Below are positions 33,516 through 43,089 of a stretch of DNA of 64,000 nt, piece after piece (the first letter of the stretch is position 1; the number at the start of each line of letters is the position of its first letter). A model generated the notes under the pieces. It was given only the letters and a program-made list of their open reading frames with translations, was not told the DNA's origin and did no database searches. The stretch comes from CAG-217 sp963642245 (GTDB lineage Bacteria > Bacillota > Clostridia > Oscillospirales > Acutalibacteraceae), in contig CAVIFY010000004.1 of the NCBI GenBank assembly GCA_963642245.1, positions 30,184 through 94,183 on the forward strand, in the 5' to 3' direction. The position numbers and the translations under genes are program-made.

Positions 33516-34901
33516 ATGGCACAATTATGGAAAGGCCGGTTCAAAAAAGAACTGGCAAAAGAGACCAACGACTTTAACGCCTCCATCCACTTTGACAGCC
33601 GCATGTACAAAGAGGACATTACCGGCAGCATGGCCCACGCCACCATGCTGGGGGCCTGCGGGATCATTGAAAAGAGCGAAAGCGAAAAGATCGTGCAGGG
33701 GCTCAGCGAAATTTTGGCGGATATTGAAAGCGGCAAGCTGGCCATCGACCCGGGCGCAGAGGACATTCACACCTTTGTTGAGGGCGAACTGACCGCCCGA
33801 CTGGGCCAAACCGGCAAGCGGCTGCACACTGCCCGCTCCCGCAACGACCAGGTGGCGCTGGACATTCGTATGACCCTGAAAAAAGAGATCGACGCCATTG
33901 CCGCAGACATTAAAGACCTGCTGGCAGTGCTGTGCAAAAAAGCAGAGGAAAACAAAGGCGTGATCCTGCCGGGCTACACCCACTTGCAGCGGGCGCAGCC
34001 TATCACCTTTGGTCACCATCTGATGGCCTATGCCGCCATGCTGTGCCGCGATCTGGACCGGCTGGCCGATGTGAAAAAGCGCATGAATGTGCTGCCCCTG
34101 GGCAGCGGCGCCCTGGCCGGCACCACCTACCCCATTGACCGGCGCATGGTGGCAGCGAGGCTGGGCTTTGACGATGTGAGCGCCAACAGCCTGGATGGCG
34201 TGTCCGACCGGGACTTTTGCATTGAACTGGCAGCGGCGCTCTCTCTGGTAATGGTGCACCTGTCCCGCTTTAGCGAGGAGATCATTATGTGGTGCTCCTG
34301 GGAGTTTAAGTTCGTAGAGCTGGACGACGCTTTTTCCACCGGCTCCAGCATTATGCCCCAAAAGAAGAACCCGGACATTGCCGAACTGGTACGGGGCAAA
34401 AGCGGCCGCGTGTTCGGCGATCTGACCGCCCTGCTGACGGTGATGAAGGGCATTGCCCTGGCCTACAACAAGGATATGCAGGAGGACAAGGAGGCCATCT
34501 TTGACGCGGTGGATACGGTCAAAATGTGCCTGCACGCCTTTACCCCCATGATCGACACCATGACCGTGCTGAAAGACAATATGCGAGCAGCAGCAGCCAA
34601 GGGCTTTATCAACGCCACGGACTGCGCCGACTACCTGGTGGGCAAGGGCCTGCCCTTCCGGGACGCCTACAAGGCCACCGGCGAGCTGGTTGCCCAGTGC
34701 ATTGACCGGGGGCTGACCCTGGAGACGCTGCCCCTGGAGGATTACCAAGCAGTTTGCGATCTGTTCGATCAGGATGTTTATGACAAAATCAATTTGGACA
34801 CCTGCGTGGCGACCCGCATTTCCGAGGGCGGCCCCTGCCCGGAGAGCGTGGAGCAGCAGATCGGCAAAGTACAGGCGTTTCTCGACAAATATCCATTATA
34901 A
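33516..34901 (+). CDS. argH: argininosuccinate lyase
   Basis: Cleaves argininosuccinate to arginine and fumarate. 461 residues from ATG 33516, preceded by GCAGGAG; the frame extends upstream, but family alignment (MAQLWKGRF) supports this start. Signatures: HTARSRNDQVALD (about 105), GYTHLQRAQPITFGHH (about 152) and the fumarase/lyase motif GSSIMPQKKNPD (about 276). Confidence 0.96.
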   Translation: MAQLWKGRFKKELAKETNDFNASIHFDSRMYKEDITGSMAHATMLGACGIIEKSESEKIVQGLSEILADIESGKLAIDPGAEDIHTFVEGELTARLGQTGKRLHTARSRNDQVALDIRMTLKKEIDAIAADIKDLLAVLCKKAEENKGVILPGYTHLQRAQPITFGHHLMAYAAMLCRDLDRLADVKKRMNVLPLGSGALAGTTYPIDRRMVAARLGFDDVSANSLDGVSDRDFCIELAAALSLVMVHLSRFSEEIIMWCSWEFKFVELDDAFSTGSSIMPQKKNPDIAELVRGKSGRVFGDLTALLTVMKGIALAYNKDMQEDKEAIFDAVDTVKMCLHAFTPMIDTMTVLKDNMRAAAAKGFINATDCADYLVGKGLPFRDAYKATGELVAQCIDRGLTLETLPLEDYQAVCDLFDQDVYDKINLDTCVATRISEGGPCPESVEQQIGKVQAFLDKYPL

Positions 34902-34919
34902 AATATTAGCACTCTCGCC

Positions 34920-34948
34920 TTGACTACGCCAAAATATAGGTTTATAAT
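34920..34948 (+). promoter_or_regulatory. promoter of the degV-like gene
   Basis: TTGACT (34920-34925), 17 bp, TATAAT (34943-34948), 19 bp after the argH stop. Confidence 0.7.
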
Positions 34949-34989
34949 ATTGGCAATACCGGAGTAACGGATTGAAAGTTGAGAACGAT

Positions 34990-35850
34990 ATGGACTATAA
35001 GATCATTGCAGACAGTTGCTGCGACCTGACCGATGAGATGAAAGACTGGGGCAACCTGGCTCTGGTTCCGCTGACGCTGGAATTGGGCGATTACCGCATT
35101 ATGGACGATGAAAACTTCGATCAGGACGATTTTATTGCCCGTATGCAGGCGCTGGGGGATGTGCCCCGCTCTGCCTGCCCCTCGCCGGAGGCGTTCTGCG
35201 CCGCCATTGCCGCGGACGACGCCAAAGAGGTGTATGTGCTCACCATTACGGACAAGCTCTCCGGCTGCTACAACAGCGCCCTGCAAGGGGTCATGCTCTA
35301 TGAGGAGGACCACCCGGGCGAGAAGCAGATCCATGTGTTCAACTCCCTGGCCACCAGCGGACTGGAAACGCTGGTTGCTTACGAGATCCGCCGCCTGGCA
35401 GACAGCGGTCTGCCCTTTGACCAGGTGGTGGAGCTGGTGGAGGATTATATCCGCAACCACACGGCGCTGTACTTCTGTCTGGAGAGTCTGGACGCACTGA
35501 AGAATAACGGCCGTCTGTTCTCCCTGGCTGCCACGGTGATCAAAAAGCTGAAAATGAAGCTGATCTGCCAGCGCAGCGGCGAGGGCACCATCAGCCTGGC
35601 CGGGCAGGACTTTGCCGCCGGGCGGGCCATTACCAAAATGTGCGACCTGATCGCCAAGGATGTGGAGGGCAAGGATCTGAGCCACCGCACCCTGATCATC
35701 AGCCATGTGTGCTGCCCCGACAAGGCAGAGACCATTGCCGCCAAGGTGCGCGAGAAGTGCCACTTCGGCAACATTATTATTTTGAAAGCCAGCGGGCTCA
35801 ACTCCCTGTACGCCTCCGGCGGCGGGGTGATCGTGTCCTATGACAAATAA
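34990..35850 (+). CDS. DegV-family fatty-acid-binding protein
   Basis: 286 residues. DegV/FakB proteins bind a fatty acid and present it to FakA kinase. Visible: N-terminal DYKIIADSCCDL (about 2-13), TITDKLSGCYNSAL (about 84-97) and the FNSLATSGLE segment; the last part has GLNSLYASGGGVIVSYD, typical of the C-terminal fatty-acid pocket. ATG 34990 is taken; a TTG at 34972 has a better GGAG site but lies only about 17 nt from the predicted transcription start. Confidence 0.9.
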   Translation: MDYKIIADSCCDLTDEMKDWGNLALVPLTLELGDYRIMDDENFDQDDFIARMQALGDVPRSACPSPEAFCAAIAADDAKEVYVLTITDKLSGCYNSALQGVMLYEEDHPGEKQIHVFNSLATSGLETLVAYEIRRLADSGLPFDQVVELVEDYIRNHTALYFCLESLDALKNNGRLFSLAATVIKKLKMKLICQRSGEGTISLAGQDFAAGRAITKMCDLIAKDVEGKDLSHRTLIISHVCCPDKAETIAAKVREKCHFGNIIILKASGLNSLYASGGGVIVSYDK

Positions 35851-35879
35851 AAAATTCATATAAGAAGAAGGTAAGTACA

Positions 35880-36941
35880 TTGGAAATCAAGTATGAGTTG
35901 ACCAAAACACCGAAAGAAAAACCCACCGGCGCTCTGGGCTTCGGCCACATCTTTACGGACCATATGTTCGTGATGGATTATGATGAGGGTCAGGGCTGGC
36001 ATGACGCCCGCATCGTCCCCTATCAGCCGCTGGTACTGGACCCCTCCGCGCTGGTGTTCCACTATGCGCAGGAGTGCTTTGAGGGTCTGAAAGCATACAG
36101 AACCCCCGAGGGCAAGGTACAGCTGTTCCGCCCGGACAAAAACGGTGCGCGCCTGGCTTCTACCCACGACCGTCTGTGCATTCCGGAGATCCCGGTAGAG
36201 GATTTTGTGGAAGCGGTTCGCGCTCTGGTCAAAGTGGAGCAGGACTGGGTGCCCTCTGAGCCGGACACCAGTTTGTACATTCGCCCCTTTACCATCGCCA
36301 CCGAGCCGGTACTGGGCGTAAAGGCCTCCGGCCAGTATAAGTTCATCATCATCTGCTCTCCCTCCGGCGCTTACTATGAGGAGGGTCTGGACCCGGTGAA
36401 CATTTATGTAGAGGACGAGTATGTGCGCGCCACCCCCGGCGGCACCGGCTATATCAAGTGCGGCGGTAACTACGCTGCCTCCATCATCGCCTCCGAGAAG
36501 GCACACAAGCTGGGCTTTGCGCAGGTGCTGTGGCTGGACGGCGTAGAGCGCAAGTATGTAGAGGAAGTTGGCTCCATGAACATTATGTTCAAGGTAGACG
36601 GCGAGATCTACACCGCACCCACCGTGGGCACCGTGCTGCCCGGTATCACCCGCATGAGCTGCATTGAGCTGCTGAAGAAGTGGGGCTACAAGGTGCACGA
36701 GGAGCGCTTTACCATTGACTTTATTATGGACGCTGCCAAGACCGGCAAGCTGGAAGAAGTCTTTGGCACCGGCACCGCAGCCGTGATCAGCCCCGTTGGC
36801 GGCCTGACCTATGAGGGCGACAGCCAGGTCATCAACAACGGCGAGATCGGCGAAGTGACCCAAAAGCTGTACGACACCCTGACCGGTATCCAGTTTGGCA
36901 AACAAGCCGACGATATGGGCTGGATCGTACCTGTAGAATAA
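35880..36941 (+). CDS. ilvE: branched-chain amino acid aminotransferase
   Basis: PLP-dependent transamination of Leu, Ile and Val. 353 residues. The PLP lysine is in GGTGYIKCGGNYAAS (about 184-198); QECFEGLKAYR (about 64) and VEEVGSMNIMF (about 224) are typical of class IV BCATs. The start is TTG 35880 with AGAAGG upstream; no ATG fits. It follows the degV-like gene by 29 bp and ends at a hairpin. Confidence 0.95.
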   Translation: MEIKYELTKTPKEKPTGALGFGHIFTDHMFVMDYDEGQGWHDARIVPYQPLVLDPSALVFHYAQECFEGLKAYRTPEGKVQLFRPDKNGARLASTHDRLCIPEIPVEDFVEAVRALVKVEQDWVPSEPDTSLYIRPFTIATEPVLGVKASGQYKFIIICSPSGAYYEEGLDPVNIYVEDEYVRATPGGTGYIKCGGNYAASIIASEKAHKLGFAQVLWLDGVERKYVEEVGSMNIMFKVDGEIYTAPTVGTVLPGITRMSCIELLKKWGYKVHEERFTIDFIMDAAKTGKLEEVFGTGTAAVISPVGGLTYEGDSQVINNGEIGEVTQKLYDTLTGIQFGKQADDMGWIVPVE

Positions 36942-36959
36942 TCCCAAACGCAACTTACA

Positions 36960-36993
36960 CCGGCAGATGTGCACCTACATCTGCCGGTTTGTT
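36960..36993 (+). terminator. terminator of ilvE
   Basis: Perfect stem CCGGCAGATGT/ACATCTGCCGG (36960-36987) followed by TTTGTT. Confidence 0.75.
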
Positions 36994-36999
36994 ATCCCT

Positions 37000-37893
37000 A
37001 TGAGAAAGATCAGCTACACCGTGCCCCCGGCACTGGACGGCAGCTGCGTGGCGGCGGTGCTGCGCAGCCACGGCTTTTCCACTGCACTGCTGCGCAGTCT
37101 GAAAAAGCGCTACGGCGCCCTGTGCAGGAACGGCTGCCCGGTGCGCACGGTAGACCCGGTGCATACCGGCGACACCGTCACCGTAGAATTAAATACAGAC
37201 GGCGCCACCGCCCCGCCCTCGGCGGAAAAGGCGGTGATCGTCTATGCCGACCAAGACATTCTGGTGGTGAACAAGCGCGCCGGTATGGCTATGTACGAGA
37301 CCTACAACCACCACGGCAACGCCCTGTCCAATGCGGTGGTGGCCGCCGGGTTTGACGGTCCTTTTCGGCCCATTTACCGGCTGGATAAGGACACCAGCGG
37401 TCTGGTGGTACTGGCCCGGCACCGGCTGAGCGCCGCCAAGCTGGCCGGTCGGGTGCAAAAGGACTACTACGCGGTGGTGCCCGGCACCTACACCGGCAGC
37501 GGCACCGTGGACGCACCCATTGCCCACTGCCCGGACAGCACCGTAAAGCGGTGTGTGGACCCGGCCGGTGTGCGGGCGGTGACCCACTGGGAAGCCCTGG
37601 GCCAGCAAGACGGCCGCACCCTGCTGCGTGTGCAGCTGGAGACCGGGCGCACCCACCAGATCCGGGTGCACTTTGCCCACCTGGGCACCCCCTTAGTGGG
37701 CGACAGCCTGTACGGCACCGCGCCCGTCGGCGCCCGCCATCTGCTCCACTGCAAGACCATACGCCTAAATCACCCGGTGCGGGAAGAACCGGTCACCTTT
37801 GACTGCCCCTTCCCGCCGGATATGGAGGAATGGAACCTATGCCTGCCTACTGCACCCACTACATCTTTGCCTGCGAGCTGCTGCCCGCCTTAA
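37000..37893 (+). CDS. RluA-family pseudouridine synthase
   Basis: 297 residues from ATG 37000; an earlier in-frame ATG lies inside the ilvE terminator. An N-terminal S4-like segment (about 5-70) is followed by the RluA catalytic domain with YRLDKDTSGLVVLAR (about 117-131; catalytic Asp) and the late LETGRTHQIRVHFAHLGTPLVGDSLYG (split at about 210-236). It probably modifies 23S rRNA, but the target uridine cannot be read from sequence. No ribosome site is seen before 37000. Its 3' end overlaps the next gene by 55 bp. Confidence 0.88.
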   Translation: MRKISYTVPPALDGSCVAAVLRSHGFSTALLRSLKKRYGALCRNGCPVRTVDPVHTGDTVTVELNTDGATAPPSAEKAVIVYADQDILVVNKRAGMAMYETYNHHGNALSNAVVAAGFDGPFRPIYRLDKDTSGLVVLARHRLSAAKLAGRVQKDYYAVVPGTYTGSGTVDAPIAHCPDSTVKRCVDPAGVRAVTHWEALGQQDGRTLLRVQLETGRTHQIRVHFAHLGTPLVGDSLYGTAPVGARHLLHCKTIRLNHPVREEPVTFDCPFPPDMEEWNLCLPTAPTTSLPASCCPP

Positions 37894-38774
37894 CGGAATT
37901 GGCGGATTTTGACCTGAACCGGGACGCAGTGATGCTGGGCACCCAGGGGCCGGATATTTTCTTCTTTCACCGCATTGCCCCCTGGATGCCGGGTCGCTCC
38001 CTGCGCAAGCTGGGCTCCCGACTGCACCGCGCCAAGCCCGGTGATATACTGGACGCCATGGCCGAATACTGCACCCGGTGCAGCACGGAAAAGACCATTG
38101 CCCGCTCCTACGCCTACGGCTTTATCCTCCACTACGCCCTGGATCGGCAGTGCCACCCCTTTGTGTACGCCAAGCAGCAGGAGCTGGCAGACAGCGGCAG
38201 CACCCTGCACAAATCCGCCCTGCATAATATCGTAGAAATGAGTATGGACGCGGTGCTGCTCCACGAAAAGCTGCATATTGACGACCCCCGGTGCTTTGAC
38301 ACCGCCATCACCGTGCCGGACGACCCTGCGGTGCTGGACGAGGTGGCCCGGCTACTGAGTTTTACCGTCTACCGGGTACTGGGCAAGCGACTGCAACCGG
38401 GAGACGCCCGCCGGGCACTGACGGACACCAAGACCGTGCAGCGGCTGCTGCGCGACGCAGACGGCCACAAGGCCAAGATCGTGGGCGGCATAGAGACGAT
38501 TTTGTCCCCCTTTACCGGGAATTTTCGCCTAACCTCTATGTTACGGCCAAAAGACTTGGAAAAAGCAAAAAAATATGGTAATATAGAGAACAGGAACTGG
38601 CGCTCCCCTTACGCACCCGGCGTGCGCACAGAGAGTTTCTTTGACCTTTACCGGCTGGCAAAGGCCCCGGCGCAGGAGATGATCCGCGGTTTTGACCGGA
38701 TCTGCGCCGGCGAAACAGACGGAGCCGCCGTCACCCAAAATTTATCTTTTTTAACCGGAGTGGAAGTAAAATGA
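37839..38774 (+). CDS. zinc-dependent phospholipase C-like protein
   Basis: 311 residues from ATG 37839 (GGAGGA about 10 bp upstream; the ATG at 37830 is too close). The N-terminal part has YCTHYIFA and GTQGPDIFFFHR (about 30-45), with YAYGFILHYALDRQCHPFVY (about 93-112) giving the His/Asp zinc ligands of the PF00882-type family. There is no signal peptide, so it is cytosolic and the true substrate is unclear. It overlaps both the RluA gene and luxS. Confidence 0.78.
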   Translation: MPAYCTHYIFACELLPALTELADFDLNRDAVMLGTQGPDIFFFHRIAPWMPGRSLRKLGSRLHRAKPGDILDAMAEYCTRCSTEKTIARSYAYGFILHYALDRQCHPFVYAKQQELADSGSTLHKSALHNIVEMSMDAVLLHEKLHIDDPRCFDTAITVPDDPAVLDEVARLLSFTVYRVLGKRLQPGDARRALTDTKTVQRLLRDADGHKAKIVGGIETILSPFTGNFRLTSMLRPKDLEKAKKYGNIENRNWRSPYAPGVRTESFFDLYRLAKAPAQEMIRGFDRICAGETDGAAVTQNLSFLTGVEVK

Positions 38775-39241
38775 AAAAAATCCCCAGCTTTCAAATCGAT
38801 CACACCATTTTGGAAAAAGGCATTTATATCAGCCGCATTGACGATGATATTACCACCTATGACATTCGTATGCGCGCCCCCAACCGGGAGCCGGTGATGA
38901 CCAACGCCTCCATGCACACCATTGAGCACCTGTTTGCCACCTATGTGCGCAACACGGAATTTGGCGACAACATCATCTACTTTGGCCCCATGGGCTGCCG
39001 CACCGGGTTCTATTTTCTCACCCGCAGCCTGTCTGACAGCTACTGCATTCAGCTGATCAAGGACGCCTTTGCCTACATTGCCGACTTTTGGGGCAGCATT
39101 CCCGGCGCTGCCATGAGCGAGTGCGGCAACTGGCGGGACCACAACCTGCTGCAAGCCAAGGAGGACGCCAAGCAGTTTTTGGAGATCATTCAGGACTGGA
39201 CCAAGGACGACCTGAAATACCCCACCAAGGACGCGGACTAA
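38771..39241 (+). CDS. luxS: S-ribosylhomocysteine lyase
   Basis: Cleaves S-ribosylhomocysteine to homocysteine and the AI-2 precursor DPD. 156 residues with the metal motif HTIEH (about 50-54), GPMGCRTGFY (about 76; metal/catalytic Cys) and ECGNWRDHN (about 118). Start overlaps the previous stop by 4 bp (ATGA), so translation is coupled. No mtn/pfs gene is in the window. Confidence 0.97.
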   Translation: MKKIPSFQIDHTILEKGIYISRIDDDITTYDIRMRAPNREPVMTNASMHTIEHLFATYVRNTEFGDNIIYFGPMGCRTGFYFLTRSLSDSYCIQLIKDAFAYIADFWGSIPGAAMSECGNWRDHNLLQAKEDAKQFLEIIQDWTKDDLKYPTKDAD

Positions 39242-39254
39242 AAACCGGCATACA

Positions 39255-39290
39255 AAAAGCACGCTTGTAAAAAACAAGCGTGCTTTTCTT
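39255..39290. terminator. bidirectional terminator after luxS
   Basis: Perfect 13-bp stem AAAAGCACGCTTG/CAAGCGTGCTTTT (39255-39287) between convergent luxS and the serine hydrolase gene. Confidence 0.8.
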
Positions 39291-39299
39291 CATATGCGC

Positions 39300-40886
39300 T
39301 TATTGCAATTTGGCGGTAAAGTCCGGCTCGATCAGCGGCAGACCCAGGCGGTGCACCGCTTGTTTTACAAAGTTCTCGCTACCGGTATTGGGCAGGGGCA
39401 ACCCCAGGAACACAAAGTTATAGATCACCAGGTCCTCAAACTTAGGCTCCATCTCGTTCTTTACCCGCACGGTGCCGTCCGGGTCAAAACGGAAAGTAAA
39501 GCGCCGCTCGTGGGCGGTCTCTACCGGGCGGATCCACAGCTTTAAGCTGCCGTCCGGCTGCCAGGCCGCCTTGGAATAGGCGGTGTAATGCAGGTCGCCC
39601 AGCACCATAGGCGACACGCCGTAGCTGCCGTCCATACCCACGGTGATGGTGTTTTCATAATCCTTCTCCCGCCAATAGAAACGGGCGCCCTCCGGGGTAA
39701 ATTCAAAGCGCATGGCGTTGATCTTACCCGGCTTGCGATACAGCATTTGGGTAACGGAAATGGACACCACAGAGGTGAACTCCGAGGTTTTGCAGGTCAT
39801 CAGGCGGCCGCCGATCTTCTGCTCCATTTGGGTATTCCGGGGCGTGGCAGGCAGGTCCTCCACGGCGCAGGCGTCCACCGCCTGTTGCAGCGCCGCCTGG
39901 CCCTGCGGGTCCGCAGGCAGTGCCTCCGGGCCAAAGGCCTCCGGGAAGTGCTTCCAAAACACTTTCATAATTTTATAGTCCTCGGACTGGCCGCAGTTGA
40001 GCACCATCATAGCGTCATACTCCGGCAGGAAGAAGCAGCGCTGACCGAAAAGGCCGTCGCAGCGGTAGCTGTTGGGCAGCGGATTGCGCCAAAACTGGAA
40101 GCCGTAGCCGCACATATTGTCAATATAGCCGTCAGACACCGAGGGGGTCTGCTTGGCCGTGGCCTGGGCCACCCATTCGGCAGGCACCAGCTGGGTGCCG
40201 TCCTTGTACTTGCCCCCGTGCAGATAGGGCAGGAAGAACTTGGCCAGGTCCTCGCTCTTCATATACAGGCCCCAGCCGCCGGCGTTGTTGCCCCGGCCGT
40301 CCGCCTCCCAGAAGGGCTTTTCAATACCCAGGGGCCGGAACATACGGGGATAGAGATAATCCACCATAGACATACCGGTGACCTTGGACACAATGGCGGA
40401 GAGCATGGAGGTGTTCTCGCTGATGTAATTGAACCGGGTGTCCGGCGGCGCCAAAAACGGCGCGGAGAAGTAATTTTTGATCCAGTCGGTGTTGCCCTTT
40501 TCTTCAAACACGGTAATGAGCTTGTCAGAGCGCATAGTCAGGAGCATACGCACCGTCAGCGCCTTGTTCTGCACCCCGTGTACCTTATACTCCGGGAAGA
40601 ATTTGTACACCTTGTCGTCCAGGCTCAGCAGCCCCTCTGCCACGCAAAAGCCCACGGCGGTGGAGGTCACGCTCTTGCTCATGGAATAGAGCACATGGGG
40701 CGTATCCGGGCCATAGGGCTTCCAAAAGCACTGAGCAAACACCTTGTCGTGGCGCACAAAAGTAAAACTTTGAAGTCCTAAGTGCTTCTCGTTGATCTCG
40801 TTGATAAACGCGGCCACCGCGCTGCTCTTCACGCCCACTTCCTCCGGCGTCACATGCTGCAACTGGCAGTCCTTTAATTTTTCCAT
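39300..40886 (-). CDS. serine hydrolase, beta-lactamase class C/DD-peptidase fold
   Basis: 528 residues, no signal peptide, so cytosolic. The nucleophile motif S-x-x-K is SMSKS (about 69-73, in HVLYSMSKSVTSTAVGF), followed by FNYISENTSMLSAIVSKVTG where the family Tyr lies. The beta-lactamase-like domain spans about 20-340; the remaining 190 residues form a beta-rich C-terminal domain not recognised. Substrate unknown (esterase, amidase or D-peptidase). It has its own promoter. Confidence 0.85.
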   Translation of the reverse strand: MEKLKDCQLQHVTPEEVGVKSSAVAAFINEINEKHLGLQSFTFVRHDKVFAQCFWKPYGPDTPHVLYSMSKSVTSTAVGFCVAEGLLSLDDKVYKFFPEYKVHGVQNKALTVRMLLTMRSDKLITVFEEKGNTDWIKNYFSAPFLAPPDTRFNYISENTSMLSAIVSKVTGMSMVDYLYPRMFRPLGIEKPFWEADGRGNNAGGWGLYMKSEDLAKFFLPYLHGGKYKDGTQLVPAEWVAQATAKQTPSVSDGYIDNMCGYGFQFWRNPLPNSYRCDGLFGQRCFFLPEYDAMMVLNCGQSEDYKIMKVFWKHFPEAFGPEALPADPQGQAALQQAVDACAVEDLPATPRNTQMEQKIGGRLMTCKTSEFTSVVSISVTQMLYRKPGKINAMRFEFTPEGARFYWREKDYENTITVGMDGSYGVSPMVLGDLHYTAYSKAAWQPDGSLKLWIRPVETAHERRFTFRFDPDGTVRVKNEMEPKFEDLVIYNFVFLGLPLPNTGSENFVKQAVHRLGLPLIEPDFTAKLQ

Positions 40887-40934
40887 AATCGTCAGTCCCC
40901 CTTAAATTTGGCAAAAAAGCCATATCCGATTTTT

Positions 40935-40963
40935 ATTTTACCGCAGGCGGCGCTGCAATTCAA
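40935..40963 (-). promoter_or_regulatory. promoter of the serine hydrolase gene
   Basis: Minus strand TTGAAT (40963-40958), 17 bp, TAAAAT (40940-40935), followed by AAGGGGGA before the ATG. Confidence 0.65.
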
Positions 40964-41078
40964 CCACTTTTTGCCAAAAACGCTGCCAAAACCCGCCTGC
41001 CCTGCCGGATAATCGGCAACCGGGGCCATTTGCATTTTATCAGACAGCCCCAACCGGCAAAAAATCCGCGAATAGCGG

Positions 41079-41107
41079 TTGCATTGTGGCAAATCTTGTT
41101 GTAAAAT
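41079..41107 (+). promoter_or_regulatory. promoter of the CapD-like gene
   Basis: TTGCAT (41079-41084), 17 bp, TAAAAT (41102-41107). It places transcription start near 41114, which rules out translation starts before that. Confidence 0.6.
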
Positions 41108-41166
41108 TAAGATGTGTATGCAAAAAGGATACACCGCAAGATGAAAATAAGGGAATGGATCGTAAA

Positions 41167-43077
41167 ATGAAGCATACGAAGGACGGCATAAACCTAAACG
41201 CGCTGCTGCGCCGCGCCATGCTGGGCGTGCTGGATATTATGCTCTTTGCCCTGGCAAATTGCAGCATCTGCTACCTGACCATGAACGGCCACATTCTGGC
41301 CACCGACTACAAGAATATGATCTTCAACTACCTGCACTTTGGGCTGACCAGCGTGCTGCTGGTGGGGATCAATTCCGCCTTTGGCCTGTACCGCAGCGTG
41401 TGGTACTTTGCCGGGTCTGACGAGATCGTCAAGAGCTTTCTTGCCTCGCTGCTCAATGCGGTGCAGCTGATCTTCTGCGACCGGCTCTTGTTTGGCACCC
41501 TGCTGCACACTAAGGGCTACCTGCCCTACTATGCCTATATTCTCTTTTTTGTGCTGATGTTCGTTGCCACGCTGATCCCCCGGATCGGCTACCGTATTCT
41601 GCGCCGGTATGTGCACAATTTGGGCGGCCACCGGGACGGCCAAAAGCGCATTATGATCGTGGGCGCCGGATTTATGGGCAACTTTATCATTGACGAGCTG
41701 CGCAACGGCCACTTCCGGGAGGGACGGCCGGTGGTGGCGCTGGACGATAACCCGGCCAAGTACAAAAAGCGCATTAACGGCGTTAAGATCGTAGGGCGCT
41801 GCGACGACCTGCCCCGGCTGGCCGAGAAGTATAAAATTGACGAAATCATCTTTTGTATCCCCTCTGCGGCACCGGCCCGGCGGCGGGATCTGGTGAACCT
41901 GGCAATGGGCACCAAGGCCAATGTAAAGATCTCTCCCTCCGTACAGGAGTTTTGGGAGAACGGCAACGGCGCCCAGCGGATCCGAAATGTAGAAATTTCC
42001 GACCTGCTGTCCCGCCCGGAGGTGACCCTGGACAAAAAGATCTGCCGCTACCTGATCGGCAAGACCATTTTGGTCACCGGCGGCGGTGGCTCCATCGGGT
42101 CCGAGATCTGTATGCAGGTGGCCCGGTACAACCCGGACAAGATCGTGATTTTTGACATTTACGAGAACTGCGCCTTTGAGCTGTTTAATGCGCTCAACGA
42201 GAAATATAACGGCGAAATGGATGTGTATGTGCGTATCGGCTCCGTGCGGGATACCAAGCGGCTGGACGAGGTGTTTGCCGAATTCCGCCCGGATGTGGTG
42301 TTCCACGCTGCCGCCCACAAGCATGTGCCACTGATGGAGGTATCGCCCTGCGAGGCGGTAAAGAACAATGTGTTCGGCACCTACAATGTGGCCGTAGCGG
42401 CAGACAAATTCAAAGTGCCTAAAATGGTGATCCTCTCCACCGACAAGGCGGTGAACCCCACCAATGTGATGGGCGCCACCAAGCGGCTGACGGAGATCAT
42501 CGTGCAGTATATGAACACCGTGAGCCAAAACACCCGCTACGCCGCTGTGCGCTTTGGCAATGTGCTGGGGTCTCACGGCTCCGTCATTCCCATCTTCCAG
42601 CACCAGATCGCCCAGGGCGGCCCGGTGTGCGTGACCCATAAGGACATTACCCGCTACTTTATGACCATACCGGAGGCGGCCCAGCTGGTGTGCCAGGCCG
42701 GCGGTTTGGCCCAGGGCGGCGAGGTGTTCGTACTGGATATGGGCGAGCCGGTAAAGATCATGGACCTGGCCAAGAACCTGATCCGCCTGTCCGGCTTTAC
42801 GGAAGAAGAAATACCCATTAAGATCACCGGCCTGCGCCCGGGCGAAAAGCTCTATGAGGAGCTGGCTATGGAAGAAGAAATGGAAAGCCGCCAGCGCACC
42901 GCCAACAAAAAGATCTTTGTGACCCAGCCTGTGGAGATCGACAAAGAACGCTTTGCCGCCATGCTGGAGGATCTGGCAAACATCACGCCGGAGACCGTAC
43001 GCACGGTGCTGATGCGCTATGTGCCCAACTATCACCCGGCTCCCCCGGAGCAGGGCAATACACATAAAGAAAATTAA
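41167..43077 (+). CDS. membrane-bound nucleotide-sugar 4,6-dehydratase (CapD/FlaA1/WbpM type)
   Basis: Makes UDP-4-keto-6-deoxy sugars for surface glycans. 636 residues from ATG 41167 (ATG 41155 also possible). Four membrane helices (about 15-140), a CoA-binding-like Rossmann domain (IMIVGAGFMGNFI, about 162) and an SDR domain (ILVTGGGGSIGSE, about 302; STDKAVNPTNVMGATKR, about 430). The usual Tyr of YxxxK is Met (MGATK), normal for this long-chain subgroup. It is followed directly by iolB, with no other glycan genes nearby. Confidence 0.9.
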   Translation: MKHTKDGINLNALLRRAMLGVLDIMLFALANCSICYLTMNGHILATDYKNMIFNYLHFGLTSVLLVGINSAFGLYRSVWYFAGSDEIVKSFLASLLNAVQLIFCDRLLFGTLLHTKGYLPYYAYILFFVLMFVATLIPRIGYRILRRYVHNLGGHRDGQKRIMIVGAGFMGNFIIDELRNGHFREGRPVVALDDNPAKYKKRINGVKIVGRCDDLPRLAEKYKIDEIIFCIPSAAPARRRDLVNLAMGTKANVKISPSVQEFWENGNGAQRIRNVEISDLLSRPEVTLDKKICRYLIGKTILVTGGGGSIGSEICMQVARYNPDKIVIFDIYENCAFELFNALNEKYNGEMDVYVRIGSVRDTKRLDEVFAEFRPDVVFHAAAHKHVPLMEVSPCEAVKNNVFGTYNVAVAADKFKVPKMVILSTDKAVNPTNVMGATKRLTEIIVQYMNTVSQNTRYAAVRFGNVLGSHGSVIPIFQHQIAQGGPVCVTHKDITRYFMTIPEAAQLVCQAGGLAQGGEVFVLDMGEPVKIMDLAKNLIRLSGFTEEEIPIKITGLRPGEKLYEELAMEEEMESRQRTANKKIFVTQPVEIDKERFAAMLEDLANITPETVRTVLMRYVPNYHPAPPEQGNTHKEN

Positions 43078-43089
43078 GGAGGAACCTCT

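Noticed and set aside
36967..36999. Earlier start for the RluA-type gene
   Set aside because: It lies within the perfect terminator stem of ilvE, and the extra residues do not fit the family.
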